In this document: positions 44,233 through 55,030 of the stretch, one piece after another
Position numbering within the stretch: position 1 is the first letter of the stretch
How the letters are laid out: every line of letters begins with the position of its first letter
Source of the DNA: Porphyra umbilicalis
Lineage: Eukaryota; Rhodophyta; Bangiophyceae; Bangiales; Bangiaceae
NCBI GenBank assembly: GCA_002049455.2
Contig: KV918814.1
Span: forward strand, 62,001-126,000
Length of the DNA: 64,000 nucleotides
Reading direction: 5' to 3'
Position numbers and translations under genes: made by a program
Notes under the pieces: generated by a model
The model's input: the letters and a program-made list of their open reading frames with translations, nothing else
Databases searched by the model: none
Told to the model about the DNA's origin: nothing

Positions 44233-46061
44233 CTACGCGTCGTCGCCGTCGCGCCCAAAGTACCAAATGTCGCGCACGTAGCGCCCCGAGCGGGCCCACC
44301 CCGCCAGCCGCGCCGTCGCGCCCGCCTCGCCGCCGACGGACGCCCCCCCGTGGGCGGCGAGCACCTCCACCAGCGCCGCGTGCACGCCCGCCGCCATGCC
44401 CGCCCCGTCCCCACACACGTACACCGTGGCGGTGTCCGAGCCGAGGAGCAGCGCCGCCACGTCGGCGCCACGACGCCGCAGCGCCGTCTGCACATAGGCG
44501 CGCGGGGGGTCGTCGCCGGTCGCGCTGGGCGCGGGCGGGTCGCCGTCGCGCGAAAAGGACGTGTCGAGGTGCGTCAGCGTGCCGTCGGCCACAAAGCCCC
44601 GCAGCTCGTCTGCGTAGAGGTAGTCGCGCGCCTCGTGGCGGCAGCCGAAAAAGAGCCACGTGTCGCCCGCCGGCGGCGCGTCCGGGCCCGCCGCCGCCAC
44701 CTGCGCGCGCCGGTGGCGGAGGAAGCCACGAAAGGGCGCCACGCCCGTGCCCGGGCCGACCATAATCATCGGCACCGCCGGGTCGGCGGGGGGGCGGAAG
44801 CGGGGCGCCCCCCCGCCGCCGGCGCCGCCATCCACGTCGGCTGACCGCCGCACGAGGCGCACCACGGGCCGCGGCACGTCCGTCCCGCCGCCGGCGGCGG
44901 TGGCGGCGACGAGCGCCGACGCCAACCCGTCGAGCATCCCCGAACACAACCCCCGCCGCCCGTCGGCGGTCGTCACGACCGACAGGGCGACGGCCAGGTC
45001 CGCCCCGTCGACGGCAGGCGCCGACGCGGCCGAGTACCACCGGGGCGGCAGCGGCGGCAGCACGTCGAGGACAACGTCGAGGGGCGGGCGGCACGCCGGC
45101 GCAACGTCGGCGAGGAGGCGCGGGAGCCCCCGCCCCGCATCCGTAACCATCCGCCCGTACTGCGCTTTCCCCGCGCGGGAGGAGAGGAAAAGCAGCAGCT
45201 GTCGCTGGCCCGCCGCGGCGCCACAGTGCTCGGCGAGGGCGCGGAGCGCCGACTTTTTGAGCGGCGCACACAAGTCGACGCGCTCCGCCAGCAGCCGCCG
45301 CACGGAGGTCGGCGCATCGGCGGCGGCGGCGGCGGGCAGGGCGGCGTCCGCGCCCACGGCGGCGGCCGCCGCCACGGTCGTGGGCGGTGCGCCCGCCGGT
45401 GGCGTCGGCGGCGGCGGCGCCAGCCGCACGAGCGCGTCGCCCCCCACGTCCCCCGCGAGGCGCGCGAGCACCGCGTCGACATCCTCCTCCCGGTTGGCGG
45501 TGACAACCCCAAACGCGTCGCCCGGGTGGTAGGCGGCCGCCGACGCCGCGGCGGCGCCCTCCCCCGTCGGCGTCAGCACCAGGTGCCACACGCGCTTGAC
45601 CGCCGCGTCGCCCGGCACGTCGTCGGTCAAGCGGCGCGCGGCGGTGAGCGACGCCGTAAAGATCGTCGACGGCTCGACGGCGGGCGTCAAGACGGCGGTC
45701 GGCGGCGCCACCACGGCGGGCGCGTCGCCGGCGGGGAGGCGCTCCACGGCGAGGCGCGGGGGGAGGAGCGGCGGCACGGCCGCCGAAGCGGCGCTGGCGG
45801 TGAGTTCGGCGGCGGCAATGGCGGCAACGAGGTCGGCCATCTCGGATTCCAGGCCGGTGGGGGGGGGCGCCCCGTTGGCGTCCCCCGCCGCCGCCGCTGC
45901 TGCGGCCGACGCGACCGACGCGGCACCGGCCGCCACCGCCGGCGGGTCGACGACAGGCGCCGCCGCCGCAGGGGCGTCGCCATTGGCCACCGCGCGCGCG
46001 GGGGCGTCGCCATTGGGCGTCGCCGCGGGGGCCGCCCCTTTGGCGCCGTCGGCCGCCCCCC

Positions 46062-46096
<35 letters not shown>

Positions 46097-46632
46097 GCGT
46101 CGGCCAACAGCCCATACACGCCCGCAATAAACGGTTCGACGACCGCCTCGAGGCCGACCGCGTCGTCCGCGTCGGCGCGGTCACCCAACCGCACCGCCCC
46201 CACCTTGCGGAGGGCCGTATCCACACGCTTGCCCGCCGCGCAAAAATTCTCATAGTTGGTATCCCCAAGGCCGAGCAGCGCGTAGCGCACGCCCGCCATG
46301 GCCGTCGCCGCGTGGTCCTTGCGGCGGAGGTAGCGGAGGAACGCGCGCACATTCTCGGGCGGGTCCCCGTCCCCCGTCGTCGACGTGACGAGGACGTACA
46401 GGGGGCGGGGGGCGGCGTCCGTGGCGGGCACGCCGCCGGGCGCAAAGCCGGCGGCGGCGTAGCCCTTCATCGGGCCGAGGCGCCCGGGCGTGAGCCCCGC
46501 CCCCGCCAACCCCGCGTGGATGGTGCGGGAAATCTCCTCCGCGTTGCCCGTCTCCGAGCCGTAGAGGACGTGCACGGGGGATGCGCGGCGGAAGGCGTCC
46601 ATGGCGCCGGTGGGGGGGGTGGCGACAACCAT
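44233..46632 (-). CDS. MTRR: Methionine synthase reductase (diflavin reductase)
   Basis: This diflavin enzyme transfers NADPH electrons through FAD and FMN to reactivate cob(II)alamin methionine synthase. The protein is 799 aa from ATG 46632 (MDAFRRA at 46602 is an alternative). The FMN domain is at residues ~15-175: VLYGSETGNAEEI, TSTTGDGDPPENV, YALLGLGDTNYENFCAAGK, then VGLEAVVEPFIAGVYGLL. The last two motifs match MTRR better than P450 reductase. An Ala-rich linker (~175-300) replaces the usual hinge. The FAD domain has RWYSAAS and GLCSGML. The NADPH domain has VGPGTGVAPFRGFLRHR, FFGCRHEARDYLYADEL and VYVCGDGAGM. The C-terminus (RYVRDIWYFGRDGDDA) keeps the aromatic residue of the NADPH site with a short extra tail. 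The frame is unbroken and intronless. Cytosolic. It implies B12-dependent methionine synthesis. Confidence 0.88.
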
Positions 46633-46784
46633 CACGGGCGTGGGAGGGGAGGGGAGGCGGGAGTCGTGGAGGGGGGGGGGGAGTTAAGAAGGAGGGGGGG
46701 TGCCGTAGGGGGGAACCAACGCAGGGGCGGGGGGACGACGGCGGCAGGGACGCCGGGGCGGGACACGGCCGCGTCGACGGGGGC

Positions 46785-46865
46785 GGCGGGCGGCGGGCGG
46801 CGGGCGGCGGACGGCGGGCGGCGGGCGGCGGACGGCGGGCGGCGGGCGGCGGGCGGCGGCGGCGC
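46785..46865. repeat. GGCGGGC / GGCGGAC minisatellite
   Basis: About eleven tandem 7-base units of the form CGGCGGG or CGGCGGA, in the MTRR upstream region about 150-230 bases before its start codon. Confidence 0.75.
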
Positions 46866-47406
46866 TGCGTCCACAGGCAGCGACGGGAGCGGACCACGCC
46901 ACGCACAGTCAGCAACGCGGCAGGGTGTTAGCGACAGCAACAACGGCAGGAAGCCGAGGCAAGTCAGCGTGGCCCGCGCGGTACAGTAGGAGAGTAGGGG
47001 TGGGAGGGGGAGCGCCACCGCCAGCGCGACTGACGGCAGTGGCAGGCAGTGCGGACCCGTGGATGGGCCGTGTGCGGCTGGCGGACAGAGTTCGGCGACA
47101 AAACGAGGCCCCGCTTGCGTGGCGCAGTCGGCGGCGGCGGCGAGCCTCGGTCGGGGGCTCACCGTCGGCGCCGAGCGGGGCTCACCCTGATGTCGCCCGA
47201 TTCCAATTGGAGTTTCTCATCCGTCATTGGCAGACACTGCGCGACAGTCGACCAAATCCCAAGTCCGTCGAGCATCCTTTGCCCGATTCAGGGCTGCACT
47301 GAAAAAAAGAAGCAGCACCCGGGAAAAGGTGCCGTGCCAATGGCAAGAAAAACACAGGTCGGGGATGACCTGGGCCCTGTCGCCGCGTTCAACCGAGTGC
47401 CGCATC

Positions 47407-47454
47407 CAAACGCCTCCCCTGCAGGGGACGCCTCCCCTGCAGGGGAGGCGTTTG
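47407..47454. repeat. Nested palindrome with PstI-like cores
   Basis: An inverted repeat with outer arms CAAACGCCTCCCCTGCAGGGG and its complement. Inside are two direct copies of CGCCTCCCCTGCAGGGGA, each holding the palindrome CCCCTGCAGGGG. It looks like a duplicated hairpin or a short MITE remnant. Confidence 0.6.
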
Positions 47455-49244
47455 GGCACAGCTGTGCCCCGCGACCGTCCTGTAGGTCGCCCGCCGCTCA
47501 AAACTGCTACCGGCGCCTCGGCGCCGTTCGGCGCTCTCCGGTACTGTCTGCCGTCCTTCGCCGACCTGACGTCTACGGACCTCGACGCCAGTGTTCTGTG
47601 GGGCTGTTCAAACGTTGTTGCGTTGCACGTTGGTGTCGTGCACAAGGGAAGACGGGCGACGGTTTCGGATCCGCGGACTGATGCAGCATGCACGCAGGTG
47701 CATCACCCCCCGCGACGGCATTGGCTTGGACCATCGGTTGGTGCACCGATGGCGTCCATCGCAGGCGGCACCGTGCGCGAAAATCGAGCCAGTCCAGGCG
47801 GACTACGCAAAGCTGTGGGCCCATAAGAGTGGAAGAGCATCGTCGCCCGAGCGTCGGTCGTGGGGAGCTCTGGGAAGCGCACTGAAAACATGGCCGCGCA
47901 CGTGCGATATCAGCGCCCGCCTCACCCAGCAATGTTACCCAGGGGTACAGAGCAAACGGCGGTGGTGGCGCCCCATGCCAGTGCCGTCATCAACATCCTA
48001 GACGTGCGCCATTGACACACGCTGAGCAATGGGCGTGTGGCTGCAGTAGCAATGGCCACCGCCGCCGCCGCCATTGGGTTGGCAACGGGGGCGCGCGGGT
48101 GGCCACCCCCGATGGCTGCGCCGCGTGCACCGCCGCCAGGTACCGCGGCGCCCCAGGGAGGGCCGTCGGTACCCGTCACCCGTTGGAGGCGGGGCGGCCC
48201 GCGACCGGGAACACCCCCGCAGCCCCCGTCGTCGGCGGGCGGCGCGGGCGGCAATGCAAGACGGGCGGGGGCGGGAAGCATCGACCGGGCCGCGGACAGC
48301 GGTGCACGTTCGTGGTGCTCCCGCCGTCGACGCCGCCGCTGCCGCCATTGCGGGCAGGCGCCCCGGGCGTCGGCCACGTCATGGCGGCTGTCTGCGGCGT
48401 GGCCCGACTGTAGACCGCATCCTAGAGGCATCGACGCTGCGCGTCACGACGCTGGGGACGGGGTGTGGGAGCAAGGGGAAGAGGACGCGGGAGGGTGCAC
48501 ACCGCATGCCCTCCCGAGGCTGCGGGCCGTGGCGGCGACGGCGTGCCCGACCGTCGGCAGCCGGTCGTCGGGTCGGCCACGCGTGGACGGCGGCCGCCTC
48601 TGCCCGACGCGGCGGCGATCGCCCACACGCCGGCGCGCCCCCACCCCCCGCCGCTCACGCCGCGCCGGGCGGCGGGGGACCGCCGCCGGCGTCGACGCAT
48701 TGCGGCAGCAGACGTTGGGGTCGTGCGCCCACCGCACCGTCGCCGCCGCTGCCACCCCGCGCCCCCGTGACGGGACGGCCGCGGCGCGTCGCCCCCCAGG
48801 CGGCACACGGCGGGGTGTGGCGTGCCGGTATGGCGCGGCCTCCCCGTCGTGGTGGCCCCCTCGAGTGACGGCACCCGCCGCGGGCCGTGCGGCGCGGTCC
48901 GCCCCGGTCGCCGAGACGGGCGGCGCGGGTGCCATGACCGGGGATCCAGCGGTGCACACCCGGGATCCGTACGCACCACGCGGATCGATCGTTGACCGGG
49001 TCGCGGCGGAGCCGACGCGGGATCTCGTCGGGCGCCTCTGCAGAGCTGCAGCAGCCGCTGCGCCTCGACGCTGTGTTGCAGCGACAGCGGTTGGCCCGAC
49101 CGCTGTCGTCAGAGGCGGGCCGTCCCCTCCCCTGCCTGCGCCCCTCCCCTCCCCCCTCCTCGTCCCCCCCCCCCCCCCCCCGCGCCTCCTTTCCCCGTAC
49201 CTTCCCCCCCCCCCCCCCGTGCCCACCCCTCCCCGTCCGCCACC

Positions 49245-50200
49245 ATGTGGCCCCTCCTGCGTCTCGGCCTCGCCGTCGCCGCCCTGGCCGTCGCCACCTT
49301 TTACGCCCCCGACCGGGAGGCGCCCCCCCCCGCGCCGACGCGGGCGCCCCCCCCCCCGGCTCGGGCGCCTTTTTCGACCGCGTCGCGCCCCACTATGACG
49401 CCGCCAACCGGATAATCTCCCTCGGCTTGGACCGCTCGTGGCGGGCCGCGCTCGTCGGCGGCGCCCTCCCCCCCCCACCACCGGCGCCGCCGCGGCGTCG
49501 CTGTCGGCGCTCGACATGGCAACGGGGACGGGGGACGTGGCGCTGGCGCTCGCCGCCCACCCGGCCGTCGGCCGCGTCGTTGCCGTCGACCCGTCGCCGC
49601 TGATGCTCGCCGGCGCGCGGGTCAAGGCGGCTGCCGCCGCGACGACCACCGTCGACACGGTGGCGCCCCCGCCCGTGTCTTTTGTGCAAGGCACCGCCGA
49701 GGGCCTCCCCTACGCCGACGGGGAGTTTGCGGTCGCGACCGTGGCGTTTGGGGTGCGCAACTTTGGGGACCGGTCGGCGGGCCTCGCGCAGCTGGCGCGG
49801 GTGCTCCGCCCCGGCGGCACGCTCGGGGTGCTCGAGGTGTCCCCGCCCGGGCCCGGCCTCGGCGGCGCCGCCGCCCGCGCTTTTGTGTCCCTCCTCGTGC
49901 CGGCGGTGGGGGGGGGGTGGGGGTGGCGCGCGCGCTGGGGGCGTCAGCCGCCGATGATTGGGCGCCGGGGGGGTGGCGCGACCGCGGCCGCGCCGTTGCC
50001 GCGGGGTGGGCGGCAGGCGCCGCCGAGTACCGGTATTTGGCAGAGAGTATGATGGCATTTCCGCGGCCCCCGAGTTTGCAACCATGCTGCGCGTGGCCGG
50101 CTTTGACGCCGTGCGGCACACGCGGCTGGGGCCGTGGGGGCTCGGGCCGGACCTGTACGTGGCGACCAAGGCAGGGGGGGGGAGGGGGGCGGCGGCCTAG
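49245..50200 (+). CDS. UbiE/COQ5/MenG-type quinone C-methyltransferase
   Basis: This is a SAM-dependent methyltransferase of quinone biosynthesis (ubiquinone in mitochondria, phylloquinone/menaquinone in plastids). The start at ATG 49245 gives MWPLLRLGLAVAALAVATFY, a hydrophobic leader that could target an organelle. Family motifs appear in order but in different frames, the changes coinciding with C/G runs (about 49348-49361, 49468-49480, 49908-49918). They are FFDRVAPHYDAANRIISLGL, SAM-binding LDMATGTGDVALAL, GTAEGLPYADGEFAVATVAF, GVRNFGDRSAG, RVLRPGGTLGVLEVS, YRYLAESM and the end (TMLRVAGFDAVRHTRLGPWG). No intron is evident. The choice between COQ5 and MenG cannot be made from sequence alone. 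Confidence 0.8.
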
Positions 50201-50371
50201 GCGGATGGGGTGGAGGAAGGCGAGGCGGGAGGCGGGAGGCACGGAGGAGGGGGGGTGCTTGTGCTTTGGGCCGTCACGATGGAGGTGGGGCGCGCGGGTC
50301 TGTTGTGAAAGAGCAAACGAGCTTCGGAAAAAACGAGCAACACCAAGCGCAACCCCACGCACCAGACACGG

Positions 50372-50957
50372 AGGCACTTTCCCAAACTGTCAAATTTGAA
50401 CGAAACCGTCATCTTGCAGAACCCCCCTCAGATGCATCGCCAGGGGGGGTGATCCGCACTCACAGGGCCATAGAGGCCAATTCTGAGGACTCTCCGATAC
50501 GGACCTACAACAGCGAGACGTGCATGCAGAAACGGAAAACAAAGCCAGACCCTGTGAGAAGAGGTCACAAGGATGCATCTCAGGGAGTGGGTGTCTCTGA
50601 GAGCGTTTTCTTCATCTTCTTTGACGACATCCAATAACTTCTCGGCTCGACCCCCCTGAACGCACCTCTGAGGCGAGTCAAATCGAGCGCTTTTTTAATG
50701 TCGCCAATTAAGATGAAGAAAGCGCCCTCAGAGACACCCACTCCCTGAGATGCATCCTTGGTGACCTCTTCTCACAGGGTCTGGCTTTGTTTTCCGTTTC
50801 TACATGCATGTCTCGCTGTTGTAGGGCCGTATCGGAGAGTCCTCAGAATCGCCCTCTATGGCCCTGTGAGTGCGGATCACCCCCCCTGGCGATGCATCTG
50901 AGGGGGGTTCTGCAAGATGACAGTTTCGTTCAAATTTGACAGTTTGTGAAAGTGCCT
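50372..50957. mobile_element. Fold-back element, 586 bp, with 5-bp target duplication
   Basis: Two long arms of about 260 bases (from 50372 and back from 50957) are inverted copies. They begin AGGCACTTTC and end GAAAGTGCCT, with a low number of mismatches and small gaps. A unique spacer of some 60 bases lies near 50640-50700. The sequence CACGG stands directly outside both ends (50367-50371 and 50958-50962). There is no credible ORF. The long-arm structure suits a fold-back or Mutator-like MITE; the 5-base duplication does not settle the superfamily. Confidence 0.8.
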
Positions 50958-50962
50958 CACGG

Positions 50963-51774
50963 CCTGATTCGGTGTTGAATGGAAATTCCGATTGTCTGCC
51001 TTTTTCGATTGGCTGTCATCCAGACGGACCGGCACGCCACCCGGAACGATCCCCGGGCGACGCTTGGCGCCGCGCGCCGCGGGACGGGCGGCATCGGGCA
51101 ACCCCGGGGCGCGGGGCCCCGCGCCGCGTGGCAGACGGGAGCACTCACGCGTCATGCCCCCCGCAACCGCCGCGGGTGCGGCGTGCGCCTCGGTCGCATG
51201 GCCGCTGCTACGGCGCCGCCCCGCACGGCGCGGCACCCACTGTCTGCGGCGTCCCCGCGAGGCGCGCCAGGTGGTGGCCGCCCCGCCGCGGGACGCACGC
51301 AACGAGCGGCTCCCGCGGGCGGCGGAGGTATTTACAGGAGTCCGCGCGTAGGCACGCGCTCGGTATCGCCGGGTGGGACACTTGCCCGCCCCGCTGGCGC
51401 CACCGCCCCCGCCGTGTTGGGGAGCCGACGGGTCACCCGACCCCGCGTCGGCCGACGTCCCCGCCTCATCAAGAAGCGTTGAGCAGGTGCCCGCTGGCGG
51501 GCATTGCAAAGGGCGTCGTCGGCTGGGGTAGGCGGGCGCCGCCCCGCCCCCGCGCGTCTGGAGCAGTGGCCCTCGGCGTGGCGTGGCTCTTCCTTGCCAA
51601 GCTTGCGTCCGCCCCCCCCCCCTCCCAACCTCCCCTCCGTGGGCTTGCTCGAACCGCCGACGCGTCCCCCCAAGCCGCGCACGGCCGCCACCCCCCCACC
51701 CCGCTGCCACCCGACGTTGCGCGTCCCCCATCGCCCCCCCCCCGTCAAGATTTCCACCCATCCCCCCCTCCACC
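50963..51774. other. Intergenic region upstream of the MIT-like gene
   Basis: About 800 G+C-rich bases with open frames on both strands and no recognisable protein. It ends in C-rich tracts just before the ATG at 51775. Confidence 0.35.
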
Positions 51775-52165
51775 ATGCCCCGGTGGGCCCCCGCCGCCCC
51801 CGACCTCATTGCCCGCGCGCGCGCCGCCGCCACCGCCGCCACCGCTGACGACGCAACGGCCGTCGCCACGGGCGACGCGTCGGCCGCGGCGCGCGCCGCC
51901 GCCGCCTACACGGCCGCCGCCGACGACCTGCGCGCCGCGCGGTCGGCCGAGGCGCGGCGCTCCCCCGCGCGCCCGCCCCTCGCCGCCCGCGCCGCCGAGT
52001 ATGCAGACCGCGCGGCGGTGCTGAGCGGGTGGCTCCGCGGCGGCCGCCGCGCCGCCCTCCCCCCCGCCACGCGGCCGCATCCCCCCGGCGGTGGGGGTGG
52101 CGGCGGCGCCTGCCCGCCGGGCTGTGGGTGTGGGGGCGACGTCGGTGGCCGCAGCGTCGGTGGTG

Positions 52166-52202
<37 letters not shown>

Positions 52203-52471
52203 CACCTGCCCGCCGGGCTGTACGTGTGGGGGCGGCCCCGACCTCGTGCGCGGCGAAGGGGCGGGCGGGGGGATGCCCCCGTGGCTCCGCCGCCACGCGT
52301 CCGAGTGGGTGCCCCCGGCGGCCGACGGCGGCCGCGTGCGCGTGCGGTGCAAGCGGGCGGTGGGGGAGGACGGGCGGGAGCGCGTGCGCTTCCAGCTGCA
52401 GGGCCTGTATGAAGTGCCGGGGGTGTACAGGGAGGGGGGGGGGGGGGGGGGGGGGGTACCGCCGCTCCTGA
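51775..52471 (+). CDS. MIT-like helical domain protein with duplicated CPPGCxCGG motif
   Basis: The ATG at 51775 lies in a CACCATG context. Residues ~5-85 (PDLIARARAAATAATADDAT, AYTAAADDLRAARSAE, PLAARAAEYADRAAVLSGWL) have the spacing of an MIT three-helix bundle, which binds ESCRT-III tails in VPS4 and related proteins; this is a weak resemblance. Two Cys motifs follow, ACPPGCGCGG and TCPPGCTCGG, separated by a Gly run. Then comes a basic beta-like segment (RVRVRCKRAVGEDGRERVRF, YEVPGVYREGG). The long G-run at 52435-52456 shifts the frame. The stop at 52471 holds if the run is corrected; the uncorrected frame runs on into antisense of NAP1. Function unknown. Confidence 0.45.
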
Positions 52472-53101
52472 GTGGGGGGGGGTGGGGCGGCGCGTCGGCC
52501 GTGCACACGTGCGTGCGCGGCGCTGCTGCGCAGAGGGACGCGGGCCGCGGCGGGGGCGGGTGGGACAGCGGGGAGCGCTGCCCCCCATTTTTTTTTGTCA
52601 AGCCACACTCTATGACGACGCCAGGGATGGCCCCGCCGGCCGCCGTCGGCGGACCGGGGCGACGCCTCACACCAGCGGCGACCGAGGGACCCGCGGGGAA
52701 AAGACAAGAACATACAGGCGACCGCCCAGCAGGGGACCGCTCGGCCCACATCACCCAGCGGCGCATAGACGCAGACGAGGGGGCGGGCGCCGCCGGCCGC
52801 CGCGCCCGCGCCGACCGCACGCGTCGCGTACGGCAAGCGCGCGGGCGGCGCGGGCGGCGCGGGGCCCACCCCACGGCACGGGGCGAACCGCGCGTGCACA
52901 AGAGACACCCCAATCAACTAGCGTCGTACCGACACCAGCACCGCTGTCGTGCACGCCACGGGCGCCACGCGCCCCACACCCCAGCCACACCCAGCGGGGA
53001 CGGCCGCACGCGGTGCGGGGCACCCCCCCAGCCGTCACTACCCTTTCGACCAAACCTCCTCCAACTCCCTATCACCGCCCCCCCCCACGCCCCTCGCCCG
53101 C
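52472..53101. other. Convergent spacer, MIT-like gene / NAP1
   Basis: About 630 bases between converging genes. The frames open here have no recognisable content. Confidence 0.35.
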
Positions 53102-54236
53102 CTACTGCTGCTTGCATTCCTCTTGTTGCCCCGCCGTGTTCCCCCCCCTTTTGCGCCCGCTCGACGCCCCCCCCCCCCCCCCCCGCCCTCGTCATCATCC
53201 GAATCGTCCTCGTCCGAATCGTCGTCGCCGTCGCCCTCCGAGTCGCCGTCGAGCCCCCCCCCGCCCTCGTGGCGGTGGCGCCCGCCGTGGGAGCGCTCGT
53301 CCTCCTCATCGTCCGCCGCGTCCTCCCCCGTGTACCAGTGGAGGGCGCGGGGGATCAGCTCCGAGCGGATGAGGTCGCCGAGCTCAAAGTCCGCCTCGAG
53401 GTACTCCTCATACTCCTCCAGGGCGGCCCCATCGTCCTCGTGCGCGTCCTCGTCGGGCGGCGGGGGGGGGGCACGAAAAAGTTGAAAAACGACTCGACGG
53501 GCTCGGTCCGCACGACCGTCCGCGGGGGGCCCCCGCCGCCGCCGCCACGGCGGGGGGAGCGCCCGCCCCGGCCGACGCCGCTGCCCCGGTTCTTCCGGCG
53601 AACTTCCTTGACCATCACATTCTTACCCGGCTTCCAGTTGATGACGCACCCTTCCATGCCGACGAGCTCGTCCTCCTCATCGATAATGTACTTTTTGGTC
53701 AGGACCGTGTTGGTGAAGAAGGGGTTGGGCGCAAAGTGGAACTCGAGGGTGAAGCTGTTGAGCGCCACCCGCCCGTCGCCGTCGTCCTCCCCGTCGCCGC
53801 CATCGCCATCGCCACCGTCGCCGTCACCGACGTCACCGCCGCCGCCATTGGGGCGCGCGCCGCCAGTGGCGCCATCGCCCGTCCCCGTGGTCGTTGCGTC
53901 AGCTCCCCCCGAGGCGGGGGCGTCGTCCCCCCCCTCCTCCCCCTTGTCGTCCGCGGTCTTGTCCTCCGCGTACACGTCCCGAATGTCCATGAGGAAGGCG
54001 AGCACCTCCGCGTCCTTCTCCGTCACCTTTTCCGACAGGGCGTCGTGGTGGTTGAGCGCCGACAACCAAAAGCGGTCGACGTGGCCCTTGGCAATCTCCG
54101 CCCCGCGGGACGCAAAGAGCGGGCGGAAGCGGGCGCGGAATCGGGCTTCGAGCGCCCGCTGCTCAGACTCAAACTCGGTATAGACGGCGTCGTGCTCATC
54201 TTGGATGGACCGCAGGCGGGTCAGGCTGTCTTCCAT
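53102..54236 (-). CDS. NAP1: Nucleosome assembly protein 1 with C-terminal prenylation box
   Basis: NAP1 is a histone H2A-H2B chaperone shuttling between cytosol and nucleus. The ATG at 54236 gives MEDSLTRLRSIQDEHDAVY, the dimerisation helix, followed by FWLSALNHHDALSEKVTEKD. An acidic/Gly insert (DNA 53760-53960) precedes the earmuff domain: SFTLEFHFAPNPFFTNTVLT, KKYIIDEEDELVG, INWKPGKNVMVKEVRRK and VESFFNFF. At the C-run 53463-53471 the frame changes, then continues with EADFELGDLIRSELIPRALH and WYTGEDAADDEEDE. After an acidic tail and another C-run (53166-53184) the protein ends QQEECKQQ before the stop at 53102. CKQQ is the farnesylation box known from plant NAP1 proteins. Frame changes at the runs are likely sequence errors. 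Confidence 0.88.
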
Positions 54237-55030
54237 GACGACCGGCGGGGGGGGGGGGGGCAAGCGCCGGCACGTGGAAGGAGCGGCGGCGTGCAGCGGC
54301 GGGGGGGACGGGCGACGCGGTCCGCCGAGACGAGAGCACGGCAGCCGATCGTGGCCGTCACGTGAACCGGCAGCCACGCGGGGGAGCGAGGCACCACCAC
54401 GGCTGTGACGAACCAGCCAGCCGACGGCGGAGAAAATACCCGTACCGCCGCCGTCCAGCCAACGGCTCCCGTCCGCGCCGTCTGGCCGCGTGGGGTCTGC
54501 GTGCGGGCTCCCCATCCGCCACAACGCGCTGTCGCCGGCTCCTCGGCGAGAAATTATGTTCCATCGGGACGCAATTGCACATCCGCTCGCCAAACTTAGT
54601 CTCCTATCTGTCCACTTGTAGACTACATCTGACGAAGTCCTCCACTGATGGCGGGGCGCCAGCACGATCGGCACCGCACCGTCTCACCTCGACCGCGATC
54701 AAGACGCGCGCGCCTCCCCCCCGTCGCGGACAGCAGCGCTCGCCCGACGGCCGCGCCCGTGGCGCCGTCGCTGCTGCGTTGACGGCGGCCTGGTGGTGTA
54801 GGGACCCCACATTGGGGCGCCGTTGTTCTGTCTGGACCGTCTTGTTGCGGAACGCGGCGGCGGCCGTACCGTGCATTGCCCGCGACCCGCCGGTCGACTC
54901 TGTGGCGACGCCGACGGTGTGCGCCGCGCGCCTTGCTGTGGCCGCTTCCTTCTTCTCCCTGTCGTCCTTATCCTACCATACACCCCGGTTTCCATCTAGG
55001 ACACTGCGGTTGCACCCCTTGCGCACGATC
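54237..55030. other. Divergent promoter region, NAP1 / hslU
   Basis: About 800 bases between two divergent starts. A G-run lies at 54245-54260. The stretch before hslU (54940-55020) is pyrimidine-rich. No TATA box is evident. Confidence 0.4.

Larger units (their letters stand above)
46633..49244. other. Intergenic region, MTRR / UbiE-type methyltransferase
   Basis: About 2.6 kb. Next to the MTRR start lies a GGCGGGC minisatellite (46785-46865). 47060-48020 is of ordinary composition with a 48-base inverted repeat at 47407-47454. From 48040 the DNA is G+C rich with competing frames on both strands and no recognisable domain. Confidence 0.4.

Noticed and set aside
42701-45589. 962-residue minus-strand open frame
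   Set aside because: Overlaps MTRR in another frame; shows no motifs.
44233-46632. NADPH-cytochrome P450 reductase or Tah18 assignment for the diflavin gene
   Set aside because: No N-terminal membrane anchor, and the FMN-domain end and C-terminus match methionine synthase reductase better.
51583-54183. 866-residue plus-strand open frame
   Set aside because: Only residues from the ATG at 51775 to the G-run look real; the rest is antisense to NAP1.
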